Positions 1 to 9,403 are shown, counted from the stretch's first letter. The stretch: 64,000 nt of DNA from Flavihumibacter rivuli (GCF_018595685.2 NZ_CP092334.1:152001-216000); one strand, 5' to 3'. The notes: generated by a model from the sequence alone, not told the origin. Program-made: numbers and translations.

Positions 1-574
1 AGAGGAAAAAGCAAGGGAAGAGTTGGAGATCCAAAAAAAGGAATGGAAGGAGGAAAAGCCTAAAATGATGAAGGCGTATACTGAACAACAGTATGGGGTA
101 ACCATCGAGAAATACAATAGTTTTAAGGTTATCCAGGATGGAAGAAACTACAAGAAAAGAAACCTAAAGTATTTTGAGCAGTTTGTGTTGGGCGATATGA
201 CCTCTAATGCCGGTGAAGACCTTGTGCTGGCTTTACCATTGCTGGTAGGGGGGCAGTCAAAGATCAAATCTGAGGAAGTGCAAAGGTCCCTCCCCGTGGA
301 TGTTGGCTTCCCGCGAACTTTGCAATGGAATATCATTTTTGTGATCCCTGATGGGTACACGCCCGCAGGACTTGAAAGTTTGAACAAATCTGTTAGTAAT
401 GAATATGCGGCATTTGCCAGCACTGCCAAAATTGAAGGGAATAACCTGGTACTGGAAGTAAGGAAGGTGTATAAGATGAAACACGTTTCTGTTTCCCAGT
501 GGCCTATGTTGCTGGAGGTGTTGGAGGCGGCACATAATTTCTCCCAATCTAAAGTGGTGCTCAGGAAAAAATAG
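1..574 (+). CDS. DUF3857/transglutaminase-type protein, C-terminal part (cut by window edge)
   Basis: The reading frame is open to the left edge (frame beginning at base 2), so only the C-terminal ~190 residues are present. The only start-like codon near the edge is a TTG at 23, which I think is internal. The visible part begins with a charged, probably helical Glu/Lys-rich stretch, then alternating beta-like segments, and ends in a Lys/Arg-rich tail of the form SQSKVVLRKK. This ending, with a preceding hydrophobic strand and an IPDGY-like turn (residues VIPDGYTP), matches the C-terminal beta domain of the large periplasmic DUF3857/transglutaminase-like proteins common in Bacteroidota. Their exact role is unknown. 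The diagnostic N-terminal and transglutaminase domains lie outside the window, so the family call is an inference. A strong terminator follows. Confidence 0.6.
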   Translation, partial: EEKAREELEIQKKEWKEEKPKMMKAYTEQQYGVTIEKYNSFKVIQDGRNYKKRNLKYFEQFVLGDMTSNAGEDLVLALPLLVGGQSKIKSEEVQRSLPVDVGFPRTLQWNIIFVIPDGYTPAGLESLNKSVSNEYAAFASTAKIEGNNLVLEVRKVYKMKHVSVSQWPMLLEVLEAAHNFSQSKVVLRKK

Positions 575-600
575 GATGAATCTTTTTTCACTCAATCCAA

Positions 601-627
601 AAACCCGCAGAAATGCGGGTTTTTTTT
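601..627 (+). terminator. Rho-independent terminator
   Basis: Stem CCCGCA (604-609) / TGCGGG (614-619) with a GAAA loop, followed by eight T. It closes the DUF3857-type gene. Confidence 0.85.
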
Positions 628-756
628 GTGGGCGAATATTGATTAAATAAAAAATTAATATGTTTGCTTTTTCAGGCGCTTCACCTGGCAGCACAGGGGA
701 GCCTTGATCAAACCATTTTATGCCATTCCATTAAACCAAACCATTAAAATTTTACT

Positions 757-1530
757 ATGAAATTGCTTTCATCGCTCATTACCAGCATTGCTGTATTGGC
801 CTTCTATTCCGCTTGTAAGCCTCCCGAAAACACCGGAACTAACAAACCGGCAGGCGATAATAGCCAGACATCTCTTGATTGGGATGGTGTTTATACAGGT
901 GTTTTGCCTTGCGCCGATTGTGAGGGCCTGGAGACCGTGGTCATGTTGAATAAGGACAATACCTATTCCATTCAGCGCCGTTACAAGGGCAAATCAACAG
1001 ATATTGTTTCAAAAACCGGGAAATTCAGCTGGAATAAGGAGGGCGGTAAAGTGATATTGGAAGGGGAGAACCCCGGTACTTTCCAGGTGGGGGAGAATGC
1101 ACTTATCCAGCTGGATATGGATGGAAACAAGATCACCGGTGAGCTGGCCAGTAAATATGTTTTATCAAAGGTTCAACCCGGCATAACAGAAAAGTACTGG
1201 AAGCTGGTGGAAATAAACGGCAAGCCTGTTGTCAAAAATGAGCAGATGCGCCGGGAACCTTTTATCATCCTGAAAGCAGAAGGTAATAAGGTAAATGGCA
1301 ACGGGGGATGCAACAATATCATGGGGACATATGAAATAAAAGAAGGCAATCGCATCAGTTTTGGTAAGATGGCCAGTACCATGATGGCCTGTCCCGATAT
1401 GACCATTGAAGATGCATTCAAAAAAGTCCTGGAATCGGCAGATAATTTTAGCCTCAATGGCGATAAGATGAGCCTGAATAAGGCGCGTATGGCGCCGTTG
1501 GCCCGGTTTGAAGCGGTCTATTTGTATTGA
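757..1530 (+). CDS. lipoprotein with NlpE-like and META domains
   Basis: A 257-residue outer-envelope lipoprotein. The N-terminus is a short hydrophobic signal ending in a lipobox with Cys20, followed by a low-complexity linker. Residues ~42-140 resemble the N-terminal domain of NlpE, including the CxxC pair Cys52/Cys55 in the sequence LPCADCEG, which in Escherichia coli NlpE binds metal and signals lipoprotein or copper stress. Residues ~147-257 are a META (HslJ-type) domain with the typical NGNGGCNN turn. NlpE-META combinations occur in Bacteroidota; a role in envelope or metal stress is inferred only. It stands alone between two terminators, so it is probably monocistronic. The ATG at 757 gives a complete lipoprotein signal, which fixes the start. 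Confidence 0.88.
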   Translation: MKLLSSLITSIAVLAFYSACKPPENTGTNKPAGDNSQTSLDWDGVYTGVLPCADCEGLETVVMLNKDNTYSIQRRYKGKSTDIVSKTGKFSWNKEGGKVILEGENPGTFQVGENALIQLDMDGNKITGELASKYVLSKVQPGITEKYWKLVEINGKPVVKNEQMRREPFIILKAEGNKVNGNGGCNNIMGTYEIKEGNRISFGKMASTMMACPDMTIEDAFKKVLESADNFSLNGDKMSLNKARMAPLARFEAVYLY

Positions 1531-1553
1531 GTTTTTCAAAATAGGAAATAGCG

Positions 1554-1586
1554 ATAGCCGGGCATTGGTCCGGCTATTGTTGTTTT
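1554..1586 (+). terminator. Probable terminator
   Basis: Perfect 8-bp stem ATAGCCGG (1554-1561) / CCGGCTAT (1570-1577) with an 8-nt loop, followed by a T/G-rich run ending in TTTT. It closes the NlpE-META gene. Confidence 0.7.
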
Positions 1587-1642
1587 GGACTTTTCCATTA
1601 CTGGTAAAAGCTGTTTGTTATTAATCCCTACCTTGAGGGGAA

Positions 1643-2143
1643 ATGATCCTTATGGATAGAATTAAGCGCCTAGTCATTATGTTGCTCATTTTAATAACGG
1701 CTGTCCTTAGTGGTTATTCGCAGGGGACAATAACATCTAAGTATACTCCGGTGGATCCTGAATTGTATGCAGAAATCACTCGGGCTGATAGCCTGATGTT
1801 TGCTGCATTCAATGCCCATGACCTGGATGGACTGATGGCATATTTTGATGAAGGCCTGGAGTTCTTTCATGATAAAGGCGGATTGTCTGATTATCGCCAG
1901 ACAAAAGAGGGGTTTAGTGCCTTATTCAGGAATAACCAGCATACAGGATTGCGCCGGGACCTGGTTGTTGGAACGATGGAGGTTTATCCCATCAATAATT
2001 ATGGGGCAGTTGCCACTTCCCAGCATCGGTTTTGCCATCGTGAAGGAGGTAAAATGGATTGCGGGACATTCAAGAATATCATGATCTGGAAGAAAGGCAA
2101 TAATGGTTGGAAGGTAACAAGAGTGATCAGCTATGATCATTGA
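1643..2143 (+). CDS. secreted SnoaL/DUF4440-like protein
   Basis: A 166-residue protein with a signal peptide (hydrophobic core ~10-22, ending in a GYSQG cleavage-like site) and then one cone-shaped SnoaL/NTF2-fold domain of the DUF4440 type. Recognisable segments are the first helix with ADSLMFAAFNAHDLDGLMAYF, the strand with EFFHDKGG, and the final IWKKGNNGWKVTRVISYDH, a near-universal ending of DUF4440 proteins. Such proteins bind small ligands or act as isomerase-like enzymes; no substrate can be read here. A second ATG nine bases downstream (1652) would give an equally good signal peptide. The following GNAT gene starts only ~25 bp downstream, so the two may share a transcript. Confidence 0.85.
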   Translation: MILMDRIKRLVIMLLILITAVLSGYSQGTITSKYTPVDPELYAEITRADSLMFAAFNAHDLDGLMAYFDEGLEFFHDKGGLSDYRQTKEGFSALFRNNQHTGLRRDLVVGTMEVYPINNYGAVATSQHRFCHREGGKMDCGTFKNIMIWKKGNNGWKVTRVISYDH

Positions 2144-2168
2144 TTCAATGAAATGCTAATTGGGAAAC

Positions 2169-2669
2169 ATGGAGTTTACATTAAGACCCTTCAACCCGGG
2201 GGATGTGAAGAGCCTGGTGAAGTATGGCAATAATGAAAAGATCGCCCGGAATATGGCGGACAGGTTTCCGCATCCATATCTCGAGGAAAATGCAGTTGCA
2301 TTTATCAATCATGTTATGAATGAGAACCCTGTTTGCATTTTCGCTATAGACATTAACGGTGAAGCAGTAGGAGGGATTGGTTTACATCCCCAAGCGGATA
2401 TCATGCGGAAGAATGCGGAGCTGGGATATTGGTTGGGGGAACCGTTTTGGGGTAAGGGGATCGTTACCAGGGCTGTGGTGCAGATGGTGGAATATGGTTT
2501 CCAAAACCTTCCCATTGACCGGATCTTCGCCCGTCCCTTTGGGGTGAATAAGGCTTCCCAAAAGGTTTTGGAGAAGGCTGGTTTTGTACTCGAGGGAAAA
2601 TTTGAACGGACCTTTTATAAGAATGGCATCTACCATGACGAGTTGGTATATGCGATAAGGAAGGGATGA
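2169..2669 (+). CDS. GNAT family N-acetyltransferase
   Basis: A 166-residue GNAT acetyltransferase of the RimJ/RimL-like type, which transfers an acetyl group from acetyl-CoA to an amine. The opening MEFTLRPFNPGD strand, the central GGIGLHP strand, the ELGYWLGEPFWGKGIVTRAV acetyl-CoA pyrophosphate loop (Q/R-x-x-G-x-G/A variant as GKGIV), and the late ASQKVLEKAGFVLEG motif are all in family order. I chose the ATG at 2169, where the first strand begins; a TTG at 2160 would add three residues. The substrate is unknown. It follows the SnoaL-like gene closely and may be co-transcribed with it. Confidence 0.9.
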   Translation: MEFTLRPFNPGDVKSLVKYGNNEKIARNMADRFPHPYLEENAVAFINHVMNENPVCIFAIDINGEAVGGIGLHPQADIMRKNAELGYWLGEPFWGKGIVTRAVVQMVEYGFQNLPIDRIFARPFGVNKASQKVLEKAGFVLEGKFERTFYKNGIYHDELVYAIRKG

Positions 2670-2791
2670 GAATGGTCAGAAGTTGAATCAATAGTTGAAG
2701 GAAGGTTGTTAGGCTTATTGTATCAAAAAATGTAAATTGGGATCATCTTTCGTAACTGTGCGCCGCTTTGCTACCCTTCAAAAACCGGCCA

Positions 2792-4354
2792 ATGATGATT
2801 ATTTCGAAGCGAAAAGCAAAGTACCATTTGCTTTCCTTCCTTAAGTTTGACCTTAAGGCAAGCATAACAGTATTCTTTGTAGCCCTGCCCCTATGCCTGG
2901 GGGTCGCCCTTGCATCCAATGCTCCCGTTTATTCCGGCTTGATCTCTGGCGTTATCGGAGGATTGGTGGTAACCTTTTTTAGTCGTTCCCCTTTGAGTGT
3001 GAGTGGGCCAGCAGCCGGACTTACCGCTATTTGCGCCACCGCTATTGCCAGCATGGGGTCGCTTGAGCATTTTTTTCTTTCAGTAGCAGTCGCCGGCTTA
3101 ATCCAGGTGGGGTTAGGGTTATTCAGGCTAGGTGGATTCACACATTTCATTCCATCGGCTGTGATCAAGGGGATGCTTGCAGCCATTGGGGTAATCCTGA
3201 TCTCCAAGCAATTTCCATTGTTCCTTGGTTATGATAAACCCGATTTCTGGCGGAACGAGTTCTTCAATATCCTTACGTTGAGCCATGGGTTCCAGTCGTT
3301 AGAAAGCCTTACCAATAGTGTTTCTGCAGGGGTGATCCTGATCGGTTTGTTGTCGCTTTTGCTTATTAGTACCTGGAATAAATATGTTGGTCCGCAACTC
3401 CCTTTTCTTCCTTCATCCTTCGTTGTGGTCTTGTTTGGCGCGTTGGTAGCCTTATTCTTTAACAGGTGGGTGCAACGCTTATCCCTTTCGCCGGAACAGT
3501 ACATTAGTATTCCAGCCGATGTATTCTCTCAAGTCCGTATTCCTTCCATGTCGCTGTTGTTCAGCAATCCCGGGATTTGGCGTAATGCGATCGTTATTGG
3601 GCTAGTGGCTAGTCTTGAAACCCTATTGAGTATTGAAGCCATTGATAAACTTGATCCGTATAATCGTATAACTCCACAGAACAGGGAATTGGTAGCCCAG
3701 GGGGTGGGAAATTGCATAAGTGGTATGTTGGGGGGATTGCCCATTACCGCGGTAATTGTTCGTAGCTCAGCAAATGCAGAAGCGGGCGCAAGGACGAGGG
3801 CTTCTGCTATGACCCATGGAATTTGGCTGTTGCTCGCCATAATAGTTGCGATACCCTTACTGAACTTTATACCCTATGCGGTTTTAGCAGTGATCCTCAT
3901 GCGGACGGGCTTCAACCTGGTCAAACCTTCGATGGTTAAAGGGGTATACCGGCAGGGAAGGGAGCAATTCCTGCCTTTCCTGGTAACGGTGATTGCCATC
4001 CTATTCACTGACCTACTGATAGGGGTGTTGATCGGAATTGGTTTTGCTATCTATTTTATCATCAAGCATACCTACAGGGCAGGGTTCACAATAAAGGAAA
4101 CTATGCAGGAGGGCAGGCCTCACTACGAAATAGTGCTGGCCCTTAACGTGAGTTTCCTGAACAAGAAGCGGATAATGGAAATGTTAGACCGGTTACCGCC
4201 CCATGCTGTGGTGGAGATCAATGGTACTAAAAGCGTTTATATTGACCATGATATCCTTGAGGTATTCCAGGAGTTTCGCTCAAAAGCGATTGCGAAGAAT
4301 ATAGAACTTACCCTGCTTGATATACCTGAGGTAGAAACCATTGAGTTGCACTGA
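2792..4354 (+). CDS. SulP family inorganic anion transporter
   Basis: About 520 residues with 10-12 hydrophobic spans and the SulP signatures near the N-terminus: LPLCLGVALASNAPVYSGLISG followed by SVSGPAAGLTA. SulP proteins carry sulfate, bicarbonate or related anions across the inner membrane. The C-terminal ~100 residues after the last span form a cytoplasmic STAS-like domain (VLALNVSFLNKKRIMEML...), as in BicA and SLC26 relatives. The substrate cannot be decided from sequence. Two starts are possible: TTG 2768 and ATG 2792; I prefer the ATG because it precedes the basic segment before span 1. The gene converges on the hydrolase at 4372 with only 17 bp between stops. Confidence 0.93.
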   Translation: MMIISKRKAKYHLLSFLKFDLKASITVFFVALPLCLGVALASNAPVYSGLISGVIGGLVVTFFSRSPLSVSGPAAGLTAICATAIASMGSLEHFFLSVAVAGLIQVGLGLFRLGGFTHFIPSAVIKGMLAAIGVILISKQFPLFLGYDKPDFWRNEFFNILTLSHGFQSLESLTNSVSAGVILIGLLSLLLISTWNKYVGPQLPFLPSSFVVVLFGALVALFFNRWVQRLSLSPEQYISIPADVFSQVRIPSMSLLFSNPGIWRNAIVIGLVASLETLLSIEAIDKLDPYNRITPQNRELVAQGVGNCISGMLGGLPITAVIVRSSANAEAGARTRASAMTHGIWLLLAIIVAIPLLNFIPYAVLAVILMRTGFNLVKPSMVKGVYRQGREQFLPFLVTVIAILFTDLLIGVLIGIGFAIYFIIKHTYRAGFTIKETMQEGRPHYEIVLALNVSFLNKKRIMEMLDRLPPHAVVEINGTKSVYIDHDILEVFQEFRSKAIAKNIELTLLDIPEVETIELH

Positions 4355-4371
4355 CAGGCCCCTGGTTCATG

Positions 4372-5325
4372 CTAAGCATCCTGCTTGCCGGTGATGGGAA
4401 ATCTATTGATCCAGTCTATCATTTTTTCTATGGCTGCCGTCCGGACTGGTGCCGGTGAAAGAAAGAGGTCATGCATGCCGTCCTTTATTTCAATTGTGTC
4501 AACATTATTGCCCAATTTCTTGCCTATCCTGGCTATGTCGTCCTTGTTCAGGACTGTGTCCGCTTTTAATGTCTCCGGGGTGAAGGTTTTGGGTTTAAAG
4601 GAGTTGCTGGAATGCATCAGCAGGATGGGTTGACCGATTGCCGAATGTTTTTGTAAAAAGGACTGGGACTTGGCTACGGCCCTTGCCCATGCAAAATAGG
4701 CAGGGAAACCTTCTATAGGTTTCCATTCCAGGTTGAAATCCCATTCGCCATAATGATCCTTATGAACAGACTGGGCATAAACAGGTGAGAGTGCATTGTC
4801 TTTTTTCGCGAAAGGGGAGATAGAAGATATGAGTCCTGCGACCAGGGGGATCATCTGTCTGGCGAGGAATGGTTCATTGAATGCCAGGAAGGGGGAATTG
4901 AGGATCAAAGCTTCTATGGAATCGCGTTCCCTCCCCTTGTTCATGTAATAACTGGTAAGCAAGCCCCCCGTGCTATGGCCTAAAAGTAATATGCTGCTTG
5001 CCTTACCTTGAGTTCTTATAGTTTGGATGGCGAGGTCCAGTTCTTCAAAATATTCCTTCATATCCCTGCAATAGTTGGGGTGTTGGTGGGAGAGGAGGGA
5101 ATGGCCGTATTTCCGCAGCTCAAGTGCATAAAAGTCTATGTCACTGTTAAGGAATGCTTCTGCCAGATGGGGATGGAAAAAATAGTCGATAAACCCATGT
5201 ACATACAGTATGGACCTTCGGCTACCCCTGTTTGCTTTTGCAGCGATCAATGTTGCCGTAACGGCGCCTTCATAATCGTCTTTCAGTTGAAGTGTTTGAT
5301 AGTGGAAGTCTTGACCGAGTTGCAT
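4372..5325 (-). CDS. alpha/beta hydrolase (lysophospholipase/S33-like)
   Basis: A 317-residue alpha/beta hydrolase. The oxyanion region YVHGFIDYF, the nucleophile elbow GHSTGG, and a C-terminal His in KDGMHDLFLS give the order expected for a Ser-Asp-His triad. The YVHGF...ALELRKYGHS pattern resembles monoacylglycerol lipase and lysophospholipase-type enzymes (Hydrolase_4). There is no signal peptide, so it is probably cytoplasmic. The substrate is unknown. It is transcribed toward the SulP gene and away from the M28 peptidase, and appears monocistronic. Confidence 0.9.
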   Translation of the reverse strand: MQLGQDFHYQTLQLKDDYEGAVTATLIAAKANRGSRRSILYVHGFIDYFFHPHLAEAFLNSDIDFYALELRKYGHSLLSHQHPNYCRDMKEYFEELDLAIQTIRTQGKASSILLLGHSTGGLLTSYYMNKGRERDSIEALILNSPFLAFNEPFLARQMIPLVAGLISSISPFAKKDNALSPVYAQSVHKDHYGEWDFNLEWKPIEGFPAYFAWARAVAKSQSFLQKHSAIGQPILLMHSSNSFKPKTFTPETLKADTVLNKDDIARIGKKLGNNVDTIEIKDGMHDLFLSPAPVRTAAIEKMIDWINRFPITGKQDA

Positions 5326-5489
5326 GGGTGAATTTTTAGATTATAGAAGATAAGGTAAATTGGCTTGTTTCCTTTAAGGCTGGTCAACTTATCGTGATTA
5401 ACAGTCGTAAGGGCAGAGTGGTTTAATTTGAAGAGTAATCAACTGAGTCAGATAAATTATTTGTATTTTTTATCGGTATAAAACTTGTT

Positions 5490-6965
5490 ATGAAAAGAAT
5501 AATCCTAGTGGCAGTAGCCGCTGCTACCTGTCTTGTCAGTCAAGCCCAGACTGAAACTGAAAAGGTCAGGTCAACTGTTTCAAAAGCTAATATTGAAGGG
5601 CATGTGTATTTCCTGGCGTCTGATGAGTTAAGGGGGCGTGAAACCGGAAAGCCCGAAATTGATATTGCGGCTGCCTACCTGGCCAATACACTTCGTCGTT
5701 ATAGTGTAAAGCCTGTTCCCGGATTGGGAGGTGGTTATTACCAGGAAGTGCCGTTTGTGAAGACCAGTGCGGCTACGCGGAGATCCTTTTCCCTTGAGCA
5801 GTTTAGTACTGATAAGATCGTCACTGTGGAGGCGGCCAATATCAACTATGATGGTCCTGTAGTTTTCCTTAACTATGGGACAGAGGCAGATTTTAAAGCA
5901 GCCGATGTTAAGGGAAAACTGGTATTGACAAAGGCCGGGATGGAAGGCAAGACCGATCCAAATGCTGCTATCATGGCGGGAGTTGAAAAGCGTAAACTGG
6001 CCAGTCAATATGGTGCGGTTGGTTTGGTGGAATGGTATACCGCATCCGAGAATTTGTGGTCGCAGTTGGCTCACTATTTCAACGAAGACAAACTAGCACT
6101 TAAGAATGAATCACAACAGTCCAGCCTGTTCCCGCATTGTTGGGTGCTGGATGCTGATGGTAATCAAGCCAAAGCCAGTGAAGGCCAGAAAGCACTTAAG
6201 GGTAGCATGCAGGTGGAAGGGGTGAATGTTTCTACCCTGTATTCCAGGAATGTTATTGGCATGGTTGAAGGAACTGACCCGGTACTGAAGAATGAATTTG
6301 TCATCTATTCTGCGCATTATGACCATGTTGGGGTAGGAAAGCCCAATGCTGATGGCGATTCTATTTACAATGGAGCCAGGGATAATGCCATAGGTTCGGT
6401 AACCGTTCTTAGCGCTGCGGAGAATATTGCCAGGTATCCAACCAAGCGATCAGCGTTGTTCATTTTCTTTACTGCTGAGGAAAAAGGCCTGTTGGGTAGC
6501 AAGTGGTATGTTGAGCATCCTGTCCTGCCTTTGAAGCAAATGGTGTATTGCTTCAATAGTGATAATGCATCCTATAATGATACAACCAAGATAAGTGTTG
6601 TTGGACTCGGCAGGACAACAGCAAAGGATCATATCCATTCAGCGGCAAAAGAGTTTGGCCTGCAGGCGATCGATGACCCGGCACCTGAGCAAGGCTTATT
6701 CGATCGTTCTGACAACGTGCATTTTGCCAGGAAAGGGGTGCCGGCCCCGACCTTCTCCCTGGGCTTTACTTCCTTTAATGAAGAAGTGCTGAAGTATTAC
6801 CACCAGGTTACGGACAATCCTGATAACCTGAATTATGACTACCTGACCAAATTTTTCAGGGCTTACGTACTGGCCTGCCGAAAGATCGCCAATGATCCCA
6901 AGACCCCTGTCTGGATCAAAGGGGATAAATATGAGCCTGCTGCCCAGAAGCTTTATGGAAAGTAA
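5490..6965 (+). CDS. secreted M28 family metallopeptidase with PA insert
   Basis: A 491-residue exported aminopeptidase-like protein. A signal peptide (1-19, ending SQAQ) is followed by the start of the peptidase fold, a protease-associated (PA) insert at ~110-250, and the zinc catalytic half. The dizinc ligands and catalytic residues of M28 peptidases are visible: His276 in SAHYDH, Asp298 in GARDNA, Glu330-Glu331 in FTAEEKG, an Asp in CFNSDNAS, and a late His in NVHFARKG. The expected reaction is release of N-terminal residues from peptides in the periplasm or outside the cell. It is flanked by a long perfect hairpin and looks monocistronic. Confidence 0.95.
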   Translation: MKRIILVAVAAATCLVSQAQTETEKVRSTVSKANIEGHVYFLASDELRGRETGKPEIDIAAAYLANTLRRYSVKPVPGLGGGYYQEVPFVKTSAATRRSFSLEQFSTDKIVTVEAANINYDGPVVFLNYGTEADFKAADVKGKLVLTKAGMEGKTDPNAAIMAGVEKRKLASQYGAVGLVEWYTASENLWSQLAHYFNEDKLALKNESQQSSLFPHCWVLDADGNQAKASEGQKALKGSMQVEGVNVSTLYSRNVIGMVEGTDPVLKNEFVIYSAHYDHVGVGKPNADGDSIYNGARDNAIGSVTVLSAAENIARYPTKRSALFIFFTAEEKGLLGSKWYVEHPVLPLKQMVYCFNSDNASYNDTTKISVVGLGRTTAKDHIHSAAKEFGLQAIDDPAPEQGLFDRSDNVHFARKGVPAPTFSLGFTSFNEEVLKYYHQVTDNPDNLNYDYLTKFFRAYVLACRKIANDPKTPVWIKGDKYEPAAQKLYGK

Positions 6966-6990
6966 TAAAATAAAATTGGTTTGCTTTTTT

Positions 6991-7028
6991 ACGATCAATC
7001 CCGGGTCTTCTGACCCGGGATTGATCGT
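6991..7028. terminator. Long perfect hairpin between convergent genes
   Basis: A 17-bp perfect inverted repeat (6991-7007 / 7012-7028, core CCCGGGTC/GACCCGGG) with a 4-nt loop between the M28 and radical SAM genes, which converge here. There is no good T-run after the stem on either strand, so it may stop transcripts weakly or act as a 3'-end stabilising hairpin. Confidence 0.55.
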
Positions 7029-7063
7029 TATTGGTAATACTTAGATGTTGATGATCCCAGCTT

Positions 7064-9283
7064 TTACAATCGCAACAAACCTGCCTTAAATAAAGTATTC
7101 ATGGGCTTGTTGTCCCAGAATAATTCAAAGTCATCGAGTCCACTTGCTTCATAATCCGCTTTTACTTCCTGCAATGTCCATTGCTTTGGCCTGTCCACAG
7201 AAAGTGACGGTAAGACCTTCGTCAACCATTTTCCTTCTTCTTCTTGTAAGCGAATGGTATGTGTGCCCCTTTTATTCTGGAAGCTGATCTCGGCCATCTC
7301 CCACTGCTGACCCTTCTTGGATTTCGTGACCATTTGGAGGTCCGGTAAGTTACCGATGAAAACGATCTTTGAGTTAGGGTTGATGCCAGAATATTCTTCT
7401 TCCTCCAGGGCTTTCCTGATATGGTCAGGCGCTATGCTGGTTTTGGGAACCTTGAAATCGAACCATTTCTGTAATGGGAAGTCAAGGCAGGCGCCATGCA
7501 TGTAATTCAGTAAGGACTTCTTCAATCCATAACCGAATGATTCATGCACTGCACCAGTAGGGTCAATGTGTTCTAGGTCATTATTGGCAAAGCTTCCTGC
7601 CAGTTCCGAAACCCTTTTTACCTTGAACTTTTCCGGTTCAAGGCCAACAGGGCTATGCGCCGTCATGGTAAACTGGTGCCAGAATGCGGATTGCAAGATG
7701 CCGGCTTCAAACATTTGACGCACCATTTCCAGTGAGTCGATGGTCTCCTGTGCTGTTTGGGTAGGGAACCCGTACATAAGGTAAGCGTGAACCATAATGC
7801 CTGCTTCGGTAAAGTTGCGGTTGACTTTAGCGACCTGGGCAACAGTTATACCTTTTTTGATCAGGGCCAGCAGCCTGTCGGAGGCAACTTCCAGTCCACC
7901 TGATACACCGATACAACCGGATGCTTTCAGTAACAGGCAAAGATCCCTGGTGAAACTTTTTTCGAACCTGATATTGGTCCACCAACTGACCACCAGTTTC
8001 CGTCGGAGTATCTCCAATGCCAATGCCCTCATCAGTGCAGGTGGTGCGGCTTCATCTACGAAATGGAAACCATTCTGCCCGGTCTGGGCGATCAGTTCTT
8101 CCATCCTGTCGCAGATCAGGGAAGCAGTAACTGGTTCGTACAACCGAATATAGTCGAGGGAGATATCGCAGAATGTACACTTGCCCCAGTAGCAACCATG
8201 CGCCATGGTCAGTTTGTTCCACCTGCCGTCGCTCCAAAGGCTGTGCATAGGATTGATAATCTCGATAGCATTTATATATTGGTCAAGCAGGAAGTCGCTA
8301 TAGTCCGGAGTGCCGACCTGTCCCTGTTTATAATCGGCACATGCCTGGTTATTGATATACCTCACCTCTCCATCTTTCAGGAGGAAGGTTCGCTTCAGTT
8401 CAGATTCGGCCAGGCGTCCTTCAACATGGGCAACCAGGTTTTCCAATGGAGCTTCTCCATCATCAAGGGTGATGAAATCATAAAACTCAAACACCCTTGG
8501 ATCAGATAATGACCTGAGTTCCGTATTGGCAAATCCCCCGCCCATGGCCACTTTAACTTCAGGATAGTTCTTTTTTATCCATTGCCCGCAGCGGAGGGAA
8601 GTGTAAAGGTTTCCCGGGAAGGGAACGGAAAGGGCCACCAGCCGGGGTTGAACGCTTTCCATTCGCTCCCTGAGCAAACTGATCAGGATAGTGTCTATAT
8701 AGGTGTATTCCTGTTGCAGGCTCTCATACAATTCATCAAAACTATTGGCTGACCTGCCCAGTTTCTCTGCATATCTGCTAAAGCCAAAGTGTTCGTCCAC
8801 GCATTCCTTAATGAGGTCGGAAAGGTCTTCCAGGTACATGGTTGCCAGGTGCTTGGCTTTATCCTGGGTCCCCATATTGCCAAATGCCCAAACCAGGTCA
8901 TCCAGTTGTTCAAACCTGCTTGCTTCTGGAAGGAAATCCCTTTTACTGATCAGGTGCGCCAGTGTTGGATTCCTGCCCTGCAGGAACCCGATCACATCAT
9001 CTATGGTTTGGATATAGTTATCCCTGAGTGTGATCATCCGACGGGCATTTTCTGAATGGTCGGCATGGCCAGGCCCAATCGTATTGAACAACTCAGTGAG
9101 GCCTTTTTTGCAAAAGATCCTAATGGTCACTTCAATGCCAAAATCGGCCTGGAACGCGCTGATGCCCTTCGTGTTGAGAAAACCCTTGAGGTAGGCTGTT
9201 GCCGGATAAGGGGTATTCAACTGGGTGAAAGGGGGAGTGATCAGGAAAACAGATACGCTCAATACATGTGATTTATGCAGCAA
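7064..9283 (-). CDS. B12-binding-domain radical SAM protein
   Basis: A 739-residue protein with an N-terminal cobalamin-binding-like Rossmann region (the conserved VSVFLITPPFTQLNTPYPATAYLKGFL opening, then the LVALSVPFPGNL and KVAMGGGFANTE segments) and a central radical SAM barrel. The iron-sulfur motif is Cys364, Cys369 and Cys372 in GCYWGKCTFCD, a CX4CX2C spacing seen in some radical SAM subfamilies rather than the classical CX3CX2C. The barrel continues with GVSGGLE and ends in a ~150-residue extra domain. The reaction is not identifiable; relatives methylate or rearrange diverse substrates. No in-frame ATG is available at the N-terminus: TTG at 9283 or 9262 must be used. It is divergent from mgtA. 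Confidence 0.9.
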   Translation of the reverse strand: MLHKSHVLSVSVFLITPPFTQLNTPYPATAYLKGFLNTKGISAFQADFGIEVTIRIFCKKGLTELFNTIGPGHADHSENARRMITLRDNYIQTIDDVIGFLQGRNPTLAHLISKRDFLPEASRFEQLDDLVWAFGNMGTQDKAKHLATMYLEDLSDLIKECVDEHFGFSRYAEKLGRSANSFDELYESLQQEYTYIDTILISLLRERMESVQPRLVALSVPFPGNLYTSLRCGQWIKKNYPEVKVAMGGGFANTELRSLSDPRVFEFYDFITLDDGEAPLENLVAHVEGRLAESELKRTFLLKDGEVRYINNQACADYKQGQVGTPDYSDFLLDQYINAIEIINPMHSLWSDGRWNKLTMAHGCYWGKCTFCDISLDYIRLYEPVTASLICDRMEELIAQTGQNGFHFVDEAAPPALMRALALEILRRKLVVSWWTNIRFEKSFTRDLCLLLKASGCIGVSGGLEVASDRLLALIKKGITVAQVAKVNRNFTEAGIMVHAYLMYGFPTQTAQETIDSLEMVRQMFEAGILQSAFWHQFTMTAHSPVGLEPEKFKVKRVSELAGSFANNDLEHIDPTGAVHESFGYGLKKSLLNYMHGACLDFPLQKWFDFKVPKTSIAPDHIRKALEEEEYSGINPNSKIVFIGNLPDLQMVTKSKKGQQWEMAEISFQNKRGTHTIRLQEEEGKWLTKVLPSLSVDRPKQWTLQEVKADYEASGLDDFELFWDNKPMNTLFKAGLLRL

Positions 9284-9403
9284 AAATAGGCTAAAGTCCC
9301 GTTGATTCGGCTTTGGGGGAATCTCAGGTAATGTAGCCTGTTTCCTGGTCAGTGAAGAAAAGCAGGTTGGGAATGCTTAGTGATATTTGTTAACTTTATA
9401 GTT

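Noticed and set aside
9284..9403. Mg2+-sensing leader before mgtA
   Set aside because: No stable alternative stems or Pro-rich leader peptide were found in the 120 bp.
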